From Clostridiales bacterium (lineage in GTDB: Bacteria; Bacillota; Clostridia; Christensenellales; Christensenellaceae): DNA of 8,267 nucleotides. The DNA is taken from assembly GCA_019420265.1 (NCBI GenBank), contig JAHZHM010000083.1:1-8267 (forward strand). Direction: 5' to 3'. Of this stretch, positions 1 through 5,924 are shown one piece after another; positions within the stretch are counted from its first letter, which is position 1, and each line of letters opens with the position of its first letter. Under the pieces are notes generated by a model. It made no database searches and was not told the DNA's origin. It saw nothing but the letters and a program-made list of their open reading frames with translations. The translations under genes were made by a program, and so were the position numbers.

Positions 1-1
1 A

Positions 2-1168
2 GGGTTCTTCAGCACGCTGGCCTATCTGACGATGTTCATCTTTGGCTTGCAGGTCTGCGGGCAGCAGTTTATTCTGCTGGATATTGCCGAAGAATACGCA
101 ATGAACAACACGGCGATGGGCGCGCTTTCCAGCATTGGCTTTATTGCCGGGCTCTGCTCGACGGTTTTTCTGGGCGGGCTCATCGATAAGAAGAATCAGC
201 GGCTGCTGACGGCTGTCTGCACGGCGGCCATCGCGGTGGGCGGCCTTCTGGTTCTCCTGGTTCCGAATTTTATCGGGCTGGTTGTGGGGCTGACGCTCAT
301 GGGCTTTGCGGGCGCGCTGCTGCCGGCGATTGTCCCGGTGATGCTCTCTAAATACGACCCAGCGCATAGCAGCCGCTATGCCAGCATTTCCGAGATGTTC
401 TATAGCGCCGGTTCGGTGGCCGGGCCGCTCGTCATGGCGCTGGTGCTGGGGCAGGGCGGTTCCTGGAGAGCGCTTTATATCGCGGTTACGCTGGTCTCGG
501 TGCTCGTGGCGGCAGGGATTTTCTGGATGCACTCTCCGGCAGTCAGCGCGCAGGATGCGGAGCAGGGTATCAGCCTGCCCAAAAACGCGGGCTCTTTCCT
601 ATCCGTGCTCACGCCAACCGGCCTGCTGCTGTTGGCATGGGGCATTGCGTATTCCTCTGTGGAATCGGGCATCAACAGCTATGCCAAGCCCTATTTTACG
701 GAGGCCTATCCCAATGCGCTGGCCGCCTCCACGACGATTGCCATCGTGGGCATCGGCATGGTGTTCTCGCGTCTGCTGGCCAGCAAAATCCATAAGAAAA
801 AAGCGGAAGTGGCGGCGGCCTGCTGCCTGGGCGGCGGGCTGATGGCGCTTCTGATGGTGCTGGTGCCCGGCGCATGGAGCTCGTATCTCTGGTGCATCTT
901 GTTCGGCCTCATCGCGGGCCCGGCCTGGCCGCTGGCCATGAGCGTCGCCATCGATTCCTTCCCGGAAAACCCCGGCCGAATCAGTGCGCTGCTGCTGGTG
1001 GGCAGCGGCACGGGCGGGGCGACCGTCGGCGTCTTTATGGGAATGCTGGCAGACAACTTCAGTCTGCGGGTTTGCTTCCTCTATCCGGCGGCCATGGGCC
1101 TGCTCTCTATGGCGCTGCTGCTTTTGGTGCGCGTGCTGAACCGCAAAAAGAAAAAGGAGCAAGCGTAG
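2..1168 (+). CDS. MFS transporter, 5'-truncated by the window edge (paralogue 1)
   Basis: Major facilitator superfamily permease of the inner membrane. The reading frame is open from base 2. Ten residues (GFFSTLAYLT) precede the first visible Met at 32 and align with the first membrane helix of the two paralogues downstream, so the true start lies outside the window, probably by a few to about twenty codons. Of 388 visible residues most fall in about twelve hydrophobic segments. A motif-A-like loop (GGLIDKKNQR) lies at visible residues 58-67, and a polar central loop at about 178-198 separates the two halves. It shares with the other two transporters an N-terminal G-x4-G-x-Q...L-x-D-I-x-x-E pattern, a W-R loop between helices 5 and 6, and a P-E-[NH]...[IV]-S motif in the C-terminal half. 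The next transporter starts 67 bases on with no convincing terminator between, suggesting one transcript. The substrate is not visible. The kinase and aldolase downstream suggest a sugar or related polyol, by inference only. Confidence 0.93.
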   Translation, partial: GFFSTLAYLTMFIFGLQVCGQQFILLDIAEEYAMNNTAMGALSSIGFIAGLCSTVFLGGLIDKKNQRLLTAVCTAAIAVGGLLVLLVPNFIGLVVGLTLMGFAGALLPAIVPVMLSKYDPAHSSRYASISEMFYSAGSVAGPLVMALVLGQGGSWRALYIAVTLVSVLVAAGIFWMHSPAVSAQDAEQGISLPKNAGSFLSVLTPTGLLLLAWGIAYSSVESGINSYAKPYFTEAYPNALAASTTIAIVGIGMVFSRLLASKIHKKKAEVAAACCLGGGLMALLMVLVPGAWSSYLWCILFGLIAGPAWPLAMSVAIDSFPENPGRISALLLVGSGTGGATVGVFMGMLADNFSLRVCFLYPAAMGLLSMALLLLVRVLNRKKKKEQA

Positions 1169-1222
1169 ATAACTTGGCTTTTTGGCTGCCCGGCCTTAGA
1201 AGGGCTGCGCTCCACGCTGAAA

Positions 1223-1238
1223 AAGGAGAATTGCTTTG
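1223..1238 (+). promoter_or_regulatory. Ribosome binding site that fixes the TTG start of the second transporter
   Basis: AAGGAG at 1223-1228 lies 7 bases upstream of the TTG at 1236. No ATG or GTG is equally well placed, so the TTG is taken as the start. A TTG at 1231 is in another frame and too close to the Shine-Dalgarno sequence. Confidence 0.75.
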
Positions 1239-2462
1239 GAAAACTCGGCCCCCGCGCCCCAAAGGCGCGAAAAGTTTCAGATCAAATCCAGCAGGCTCTA
1301 TGTGTTCATCCCCTATCTGATCTCCACATTGCTGGGGTTTTCCATCGCTGGTTATCAGTTTTCGCTTTCGGATATCTCGATGGAGTTCGGCATGGGCAAT
1401 TCGGGCATGGGCATCATCGCCACAGCCCGGGCCATCGGCATGATCGTCATGCCCATCCTGGTCTCCTTCATTGCAGATAAGCTGCCCAAAAAGCGCATGG
1501 CGCAGATTTTCGGCTGGGTCTATGTCGCGTTTTCCCTGTTTATGGGCTTTGGAGGGCGCAATTTCTATATCGTGCTGCTGTGCGTCTTTTTCATCTATTC
1601 CTGCTCGACAACGCTCTATGCTTCGCTGGTCGTCATCCTGGCCGAGACGGCCCCGCAAAAGACCAACCAGTTCTCGAATATTCTGGGGCTGGTCAATAGC
1701 ATTGGCAGCATGGTCTATCCCATCATCTTGGGCGCGCTGATGGGCCGCGGCATGAGCTGGCGTGGGCATTATTTCATTCTCTCCGCGCTGGTCGGGCTGA
1801 CGCTTCTGGCCTTCTTTTTCATCGCCCCCGAAAAGGTTTACCAGGTGGAGATGAGAAAAGATGAGGAGAAGAAAAAGTTCAACTGGCGGGATACCCGCTT
1901 TTTGGCGCTCTGCCTGCTGCTGTTTCTCAATGTCGTGATGGATACTTCCATCGGCTATTTTGCAAAACCCTTCTTCGCGTCCGAACTGAATTCCGCGTCC
2001 GGCGCGGCCATCTGCATTTCCATCATCAACGGCGGGATGCTGCCCGCCAAATACTTCGCCAGCCGGGTGCGCAAAAGAAAGCGGGAGATGATTTTCATCA
2101 CTTTCCTTGGCCTTGCCGGGGCGACGCTGCTCATGGCGGCCGTGCGCGGGACGGTCACTTCGCTGATCTGGTGCCTGGTTTGCGGCATCTTTTTGGGCCC
2201 GCAGTATGCCACAGTCCAGGGCCTTGCGGTGGATATTTTCCCCGAGCATTCAGGCAGAGTTTCCATGCTGCTGCTTCCCTTCAGCGGCGCGGCCAGCGCG
2301 CTGGCAACCGTTTTGATGGGAGAGCTTTCGGATCGCATCGGCGCGGGCAATGCGTTCTATCCGCTGGTGGCCATTGCGCTGCTCTCGGCGGTTCCGGCCT
2401 ATTTATTTATGAAGGATAAGCGCCGGGCGGCGGATGAGGAGAAAAACGCAGCATTATCGTAA
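1236..2462 (+). CDS. MFS transporter (paralogue 2)
   Basis: Complete major facilitator superfamily permease of 408 residues, a normal length for a 12-helix member. After a polar N-terminus (1-20), hydrophobic segments run from about 21 to 200 and 221 to 392. They are separated by a highly charged cytoplasmic loop (about 201-220), and the C-terminal tail is charged (393-408). Motif A is degenerate (SFIADKLPKKRM, 77-88, with Ser in place of the first Gly). The N-terminal block GFSIAGYQFSLSDISMEF (34-51), the loop GMSWRGHY (172-179) and FPEHSGRVS (335-343) match both other transporters in the window, so the three are homologues. Translation starts at TTG. The gene follows paralogue 1 by 67 bases. 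After its stop a terminator-like hairpin separates it from the sugar kinase. The substrate is unknown. Its place beside a kinase and aldolase suggests uptake of the compound they degrade. Two transporters in tandem could also mean export or a hetero-oligomer, for which there is no direct evidence. Confidence 0.95.
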   Translation: MENSAPAPQRREKFQIKSSRLYVFIPYLISTLLGFSIAGYQFSLSDISMEFGMGNSGMGIIATARAIGMIVMPILVSFIADKLPKKRMAQIFGWVYVAFSLFMGFGGRNFYIVLLCVFFIYSCSTTLYASLVVILAETAPQKTNQFSNILGLVNSIGSMVYPIILGALMGRGMSWRGHYFILSALVGLTLLAFFFIAPEKVYQVEMRKDEEKKKFNWRDTRFLALCLLLFLNVVMDTSIGYFAKPFFASELNSASGAAICISIINGGMLPAKYFASRVRKRKREMIFITFLGLAGATLLMAAVRGTVTSLIWCLVCGIFLGPQYATVQGLAVDIFPEHSGRVSMLLLPFSGAASALATVLMGELSDRIGAGNAFYPLVAIALLSAVPAYLFMKDKRRAADEEKNAALS

Positions 2463-2472
2463 AAATGGGGAA

Positions 2473-2505
2473 AAAAGGCCGTGCAAGCTGCGCGGCCTTT
2501 TGAAA
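2473..2505 (+). terminator. Terminator-like hairpin between transporter and kinase genes
   Basis: The arms 2473-2485 and 2489-2501 form a 13-bp stem (one U-G wobble, otherwise perfect, GC core GGCCG/CGGCC) with a 3-base loop AGC. The 3' arm itself ends in TTTT, followed by GAAAAA, so the U tract is short. The transporter stop lies 10 bases upstream and the kinase ATG 26 bases downstream, with no clear promoter between. It may be a partial terminator that lets some transcripts through, or an RNA stability or processing element. The A-rich 5' flank means it could also act on the minus strand. Confidence 0.7.
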
Positions 2506-2527
2506 AATAGGGGAGGAATTTTGCAAC

Positions 2528-3475
2528 ATGAATGAAATTATGACGATGGGAGAGATGATCGTCGAGATTATGCGAGGGCAGGTGGATCAGCCGTTAAACA
2601 GGCCGGGAATTTTCCAGGGCCCGTATCCTTCGGGGGCACCCGCCATCTTTATCGATACAGTCGCAAGGCTGGGGCATAAGGCGGCCATCGTCGGCGGCGT
2701 GGGAGTGGACGATTTCGGCGATTGCCTGCTGGACCGCCTGCGCGGCGATGGGGTGGATTGCTCGCTCGTCATCCAAAACGACCGCATCTCTACCGGCTGC
2801 GCCTTTGTCATGTATCGCTCGGATGGCGAGCGCAAATTCATCTTCCATATCGGCAATACGCCTGCCGTGCTGGCGCCGGCCCCTGCGCTGGAGGCGCTGG
2901 AGGGCCTGAAATTTTTCCACATCATGGGCTGTTCGCTCATGGCGGATACTGCCTTTGGAGAGCGCATCGTGCAGACCATGCACGCGGCCAGGGAGGCCGG
3001 GGCAAAAATCGCGTTTGACCCCAATGTGCGCCCCGAGCTGATGAAGGATCCCAAGGCGGCAGAGCTCATCCGGGAAGTCTTGGCGCACACCAGCGTTTTT
3101 CTGCCCGGCAAGAGCGAGCTGAAGATGCTGGCCGGCGAGCAGGAGATAGAGCCGGCGGTGGCCGCGCTGTTCGCTGCGCACCCGGATATGGAGATCATCG
3201 CGCTGAAAAACGGCAAAAAGGGCTGCATCATCTATACGCGGCAGGAGCAGTTCTCCTTTGGCGTGTATGCCGTCCCGCCGGTGGATGCCACGGGCGCGGG
3301 CGATAGCTTCGACGGCGCGTTCCTCTGCGGCCTGCTGGAGGAGAAGAGCCTGCTCGAATGCGCAAAAATGGCGACGGCCGCGGCCTCGCTCAATACCGGT
3401 GCGTTTGGGCCCATGGAGGGCAAGATCAGCCGGCAGAGCGTGCAAAAGCTGATAGAGGAAAACAATCTGGAATAA
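2528..3475 (+). CDS. PfkB/ribokinase-family sugar kinase
   Basis: Cytoplasmic ATP-dependent carbohydrate kinase of 315 residues, normal for the PfkB family. The C-terminal signature is intact: DATGAGDSFDGAF at 253-265, with the anion hole GAGD and the catalytic base Asp259. Other family marks are FDPNVRPELM (163-172), LPGKSEL (192-198) and LKNGKKGC (226-233), near the nucleotide site. The N-terminal signature is atypical. Where many family members have GG-x-x-x-N, this protein reads PSGAPAIFIDTVARLG (34-49), so the usual Asn is missing. From memory this resembles kinases annotated as tagatose or fructose kinases, which is not verified. GGAGG at 2512-2516 lies 11 bases before the ATG. The aldolase gene follows after 16 bases, so the pair probably acts in sequence: phosphorylation of a keto-sugar, or of a ketose phosphate, then cleavage. 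Alternatives are 2-keto-3-deoxygluconate, 5-dehydro-2-deoxygluconate (IolC-like) or a ketose 6-phosphate (LacC-like) as substrate. The family is certain, the substrate is not. Confidence 0.93.
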   Translation: MNEIMTMGEMIVEIMRGQVDQPLNRPGIFQGPYPSGAPAIFIDTVARLGHKAAIVGGVGVDDFGDCLLDRLRGDGVDCSLVIQNDRISTGCAFVMYRSDGERKFIFHIGNTPAVLAPAPALEALEGLKFFHIMGCSLMADTAFGERIVQTMHAAREAGAKIAFDPNVRPELMKDPKAAELIREVLAHTSVFLPGKSELKMLAGEQEIEPAVAALFAAHPDMEIIALKNGKKGCIIYTRQEQFSFGVYAVPPVDATGAGDSFDGAFLCGLLEEKSLLECAKMATAAASLNTGAFGPMEGKISRQSVQKLIEENNLE

Positions 3476-3491
3476 AAGAGGTATCCCACCA

Positions 3492-4331
3492 ATGTATACG
3501 ACGAGCAAAGAGATGATTTTGGCCGCTCAGCGCGGCGGCTATGCGGTTCCGGCCTTCAATTTTGAGAATATGGAGATGGTTCAGGCCATTCTCGCGGCCG
3601 CGGAGGAGACGGGCAGCCCAGTTTTGCTGCAAACCACCCCTTCCACGATAAAGTACATGACACGGCGGCAGGCCTATGCCATGGTAAAAGCGGAAGCGGA
3701 TGCCGTGCGCGTCCCCGTATCCCTGCATCTGGATCACTGCGAGAGCTACGAGGGCGTCTGCGCGGCGCTGGAGGCGGGCTACTCCTCCGTGATGATCGAT
3801 GCCTCCAAGCTGGATTTCGAGGAGAACATCGCGCTAACCCAAAAGACGGTGCAAGCCGCCCGGGAGCGGGGCGTGCCCGTGGAGGCCGAGCTGGGCACGG
3901 TGGGCGGCAAGGAGGATGGCCACAGCGCCTCTATCGCCTATACCGATCCTGCCCAGGCGGTGGATTTCTTCCAGCGCACGGGGGTGGATCTATTCGCAGT
4001 CGCCATCGGCACGGCGCACGGCTTTTATAAAGGGGAGCCCAAGCTGGATTTCGAGCTGCTGCAAACGATCGCCGGCCTCATCAGCGCGCCGCTGGTTTTG
4101 CATGGCGGCAGCGGCATTCCGGACGAGATGATCAGAAAGACCATCGATCTGGGCATCTGCAAGGTCAATTTCGCGACGGAACTGCGCGCCGCCATGACGG
4201 CCGCTGTCCGCCAGGCCTTGGAGGATGAGGGCATCATCGATCCCAAAAAGTTCATGGGCCCGGGCAGAGAAGCGGTCAGGCAGCTGTGCATCCACAAAAT
4301 AAAGCTGTGCGGATCGGATGGCAAGGCATAA
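3492..4331 (+). CDS. Class II ketose-phosphate aldolase (GatY/KbaY/FbaA family)
   Basis: Zinc-dependent aldolase of 279 residues, close to tagatose- and fructose-bisphosphate aldolases of the short class II type (about 285). It should cleave a ketose phosphate into dihydroxyacetone phosphate and an aldehyde by an enediolate route. Visible active-site elements are HLDHCES (79-85), with catalytic Asp81 and zinc ligand His82; AIGTAHGFYKG (171-181), with zinc ligand His176; VLHGGSG (202-208), with zinc ligand His204; and KVNFATE (224-230), the phosphate and sodium loop. The 28-residue spacing between the last two His equals that of KbaY. The C-terminus GPGREAVRQL...CGSDGKA is also typical. The ATG at 3492 has AGAGG 10 bases upstream (3477-3481), and the gene lies 16 bases after the kinase stop, so the two are almost certainly co-transcribed. 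The bisphosphate or monophosphate substrate (tagatose, fructose, IolJ-type or YdjI-type) cannot be told from these motifs. A separate glycolytic aldolase elsewhere would argue for a specialised role. Confidence 0.94.
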   Translation: MYTTSKEMILAAQRGGYAVPAFNFENMEMVQAILAAAEETGSPVLLQTTPSTIKYMTRRQAYAMVKAEADAVRVPVSLHLDHCESYEGVCAALEAGYSSVMIDASKLDFEENIALTQKTVQAARERGVPVEAELGTVGGKEDGHSASIAYTDPAQAVDFFQRTGVDLFAVAIGTAHGFYKGEPKLDFELLQTIAGLISAPLVLHGGSGIPDEMIRKTIDLGICKVNFATELRAAMTAAVRQALEDEGIIDPKKFMGPGREAVRQLCIHKIKLCGSDGKA

Positions 4332-4358
4332 GGCATCGCCCAGGCGAGGCGGGTTTTC

Positions 4359-4387
4359 AAAGCGCATCCCGGATGGGGTGCGCTTTT
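4359..4387 (+). terminator. Intrinsic terminator after the aldolase gene
   Basis: The arms 4359-4370 (AAAGCGCATCCC) and 4375-4386 (GGGGTGCGCTTT) form a 12-bp stem with one T-G wobble and a GGAT loop, ending in TTTT. It lies 27 bases after the aldolase stop and upstream of a new promoter, so it likely ends the transporter-kinase-aldolase transcript. Confidence 0.8.
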
Positions 4388-4427
4388 GTGGATGCGCGGA
4401 AAAGCCGGAATATTTGAGAATTTTTGC

Positions 4428-4457
4428 TTGACTCAAGTGCGCTTTAATGCGTAAAAT
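4428..4457 (+). promoter_or_regulatory. Probable sigma-A promoter for the third transporter
   Basis: TTGACT (4428-4433, five of six to the -35 consensus), an 18-base spacer, then TAAAAT (4452-4457, five of six to the -10 consensus), in an AT-rich stretch just after a terminator. A second TAAAAT copy lies at 4460-4465. The predicted start of transcription is near 4464, leaving a leader of about 125 bases before the TTG start at 4589. The leader holds several short inverted repeats but no riboswitch that I recognise. Confidence 0.65.
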
Positions 4458-4475
4458 GTTAAAATGTGAATGTAG

Positions 4476-4485
4476 TAGCGCGCTA
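4476..4485 (+). promoter_or_regulatory. Perfect 10-bp palindrome, candidate operator
   Basis: TAGCGCGCTA is a perfect palindrome about 10-20 bases past the predicted transcription start, where a bound repressor would block the promoter. It is followed by AATTGTGAGC (4489-4498), which looks like half of a lac-type operator but has no matching second half. A regulator gene is not in the window. Site function is inference. Confidence 0.3.
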
Positions 4486-4575
4486 AAAAATTGTGAGCAG
4501 CATGCATATAGTATAAAGGGATGCTTTCATCAGATTTTGAATGGCTTTGGCCATTGTGATAAATTTTTAGGAAAA

Positions 4576-4591
4576 GAGGAAAAGGAATTTG
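4576..4591 (+). promoter_or_regulatory. Ribosome binding region and TTG start of the third transporter
   Basis: The purine run 4571-4587 holds GAGGA (4576-4580), 8 bases before TTG 4589, and AAAGGA (4581-4586), only 2 bases before it. The same AAAGGA is 11 bases before an in-frame TTG at 4598, so a start three codons later is possible. No ATG or GTG start is available nearby in frame before the first membrane helix. Confidence 0.6.
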
Positions 4592-5743
4592 GGAAAGTTG
4601 CGGTCGTCTAAGGGACTTTATATCTTTCTATGCTATCTCGGATCGGTTGTCATCGGGATGCAGTCTGCCGGGTATCAGGCAATTTTATTCGATATTGCCG
4701 CGGAATTCTCCATGAGCGCCACGGGCCAGGGAACGCTGGCGGCAATTCAGTATATCTCGGGAATTATCGTCCCGCTGGTATTTGGCGGGCTGGCGGATCG
4801 CTTCCGCAAGCGGGATGTTATCTGCGTTTTTGCGGCGGTCTATGCCGTGGGCAGCCTGATTGCTGTGTTTTCGGGCAGTCAGACGGTTTTCTGCATCGCG
4901 GTCTTTATCGTGGGCGCGGCATTTTCCATGCTGGGCGCGCTGTTCCCGGCTTCCATCGTGGAGACGGATCCGGCCAAGGGCGCGCGCAACAACTCGCTGC
5001 AAAACGTCGCCTTCAGCATTGGCGCGGTGGCATCGCCGCTGTTTATGGGCGCGCTGATTGAGAGCGGCGTCAACTGGCGCGCGCTGTATATCATCATCGC
5101 GGCCAGCTCGGCGCTGCTCATCGCCCTGCTGCTGGCCATGAAAGTGCAGCCCGTCAATATCACGGATCAGCGGGAAGGCAAAGCGGGGCTTCGGGCTCTG
5201 TTTGCGCTGGTGGGCGTATTCTGGGTGGCGATTCTGTTCTCCTGCGGCTCGATGGAAAACGGCATCGTGGGCTTTCTCAAAAATTTCTTCGTGCAGGAGA
5301 TGAATACAGAGGCGCTGGGCGGCCTGGCCGTCTCGCTGTTCTGGGTGGCGATGATCCCCTCGCGTCTGCTCTGCGGCTATTTCAAAAACCAGAAACTGCT
5401 GGTGAAAATCTGCATGGCCGGGGCGGCGCTCTGCTGCCTGGGGCTGGGGTTTGTCAGAAACAGCACGCTGGCGCTGGTTTTGGTGGGCCTGGCGGGCTTC
5501 TTCCAAGGGCCGGTCTACCCCGCCGTCAGCACGATGGCCATGCAGGCTTCGCCCGAGAATATGGGGCTCATCTCCTCGATCATGCTGGTTTTCAGCAATG
5601 CCGGCGGGATGCTGGTCAATTTCGCCATGGGGCCGGTTTCGGATGGCCTGGGCATCGGCGGCGCTTTCTGCTTTGCGGCAGGCGTGGCCGCGCTGGCATT
5701 TCTCACTTATTTCTGCTTTGGAGGCAAAAAGAGAGAGGCATAG
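4589..5743 (+). CDS. MFS transporter (paralogue 3)
   Basis: Complete 12-helix major facilitator superfamily permease of 384 residues in the cytoplasmic membrane. The short N-terminus (MGKLRSSKG) leads straight into helix 1. Motif A is GGLADRFRKR (67-76), between helices 2 and 3. The N- and C-terminal halves are joined by a polar loop at about 186-200. It shares with the other two transporters GMQSAGYQAILFDIAAEF (23-40), GVNWRALY (160-167) and SPENMGLIS (321-329), so it belongs to the same subfamily. Sequence divergence is clear in every segment, so the duplication is not recent. Unlike the others it has its own promoter, a long leader and a strong terminator, hence a single-gene unit that can be regulated apart from the kinase and aldolase. 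It may import a related compound or serve as an exporter; the substrate is not visible. The start codon is TTG at 4589, with TTG 4598 as an alternative. Confidence 0.94.
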   Translation: MGKLRSSKGLYIFLCYLGSVVIGMQSAGYQAILFDIAAEFSMSATGQGTLAAIQYISGIIVPLVFGGLADRFRKRDVICVFAAVYAVGSLIAVFSGSQTVFCIAVFIVGAAFSMLGALFPASIVETDPAKGARNNSLQNVAFSIGAVASPLFMGALIESGVNWRALYIIIAASSALLIALLLAMKVQPVNITDQREGKAGLRALFALVGVFWVAILFSCGSMENGIVGFLKNFFVQEMNTEALGGLAVSLFWVAMIPSRLLCGYFKNQKLLVKICMAGAALCCLGLGFVRNSTLALVLVGLAGFFQGPVYPAVSTMAMQASPENMGLISSIMLVFSNAGGMLVNFAMGPVSDGLGIGGAFCFAAGVAALAFLTYFCFGGKKREA

Positions 5744-5758
5744 CCAGATGCAAAAATT

Positions 5759-5781
5759 CCCCGCTGAGGCGGGGTTTTTTT
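5759..5781 (+). terminator. Strong intrinsic terminator after the third transporter
   Basis: CCCCGC (5759-5764), a TGAG loop, GCGGGG (5769-5774) and seven T bases (5775-5781). An A run just upstream (5752-5756) could pair with the T run. It lies 15 bases after the stop codon and separates the transporter from the synthetase operon. Confidence 0.92.
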
Positions 5782-5852
5782 GTGCGCCGGGGCCGGCCTT
5801 CCGCCTTCGGGCCATTTTTTGCTGCCAAAGCGCAGGGAATTTTGCGCAGGGC

Positions 5853-5882
5853 TTGCAATGTTGCTGTAAAATAGGGTAAAAT
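5853..5882 (+). promoter_or_regulatory. Candidate promoter of the glnS-gltX operon
   Basis: TTGCAA (5853-5858), an 18-base spacer and TAAAAT (5877-5882), with the glnS ATG 42 bases downstream. A second TAAAAT at 5867-5872 has a poorer -35 partner (TTGCGC, 19-base spacer). No T-box conserved elements or specifier stem are seen in the short leader. Confidence 0.5.
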
Positions 5883-5883
5883 T

Positions 5884-5899
5884 ACTTATTATATTAAGT
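5884..5899 (+). promoter_or_regulatory. Near-perfect 16-bp AT-rich palindrome at the glnS transcription start
   Basis: ACTTATTATATTAAGT matches its own reverse complement at 14 of 16 positions, with 5-base arms ACTTA/TAAGT. It sits just after the predicted -10 box and over the likely transcription start. This could be an operator or only AT-rich promoter DNA. Confidence 0.25.
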
Positions 5900-5924
5900 G
5901 ATACGCAAGCGAAGGGAGAAAACA

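Noticed and set aside
1169..1235. Terminator between the first two transporters
   Set aside because: Inverted repeats near CCTT/AAGG at 1193-1202 are only 4 bp with mismatches beyond, and no T run follows.
1107..2249. 380-residue minus-strand open frame over the second transporter, and a similar 376-residue one at 4685-5815
   Set aside because: Both are shadows of MFS genes with low-complexity charged composition and no recognisable fold or motif.
4491..4517. Second promoter TTGTGA-15-TATAAA before the third transporter
   Set aside because: The spacer is too short and the -35 box is weaker than TTGACT at 4428, so it is not called.
4541..4570. Nine-codon ATG-to-TAG frame in the leader of the third transporter
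   Set aside because: There is no Shine-Dalgarno sequence before it, no run of a regulatory codon and no attenuator-type structure after it.
5782..5820. Second hairpin (GGCC-rich repeat followed by T run) after the terminator
   Set aside because: Only 3- to 4-bp stems can be formed around 5786-5813, so the T run at 5814-5819 is not backed by a real stem.
5898..5924. GTG start for glnS nine codons upstream
   Set aside because: The strong AAGGGAG site at 5912-5918 is inside this extension and ideally placed for ATG 5925, and GTG 5898 lacks its own site.
5782..5924. T-box or other riboswitch before the synthetase operon
   Set aside because: The leader after the candidate promoter is only about 35 bases, and no T-box core, specifier stem or second terminator is present.
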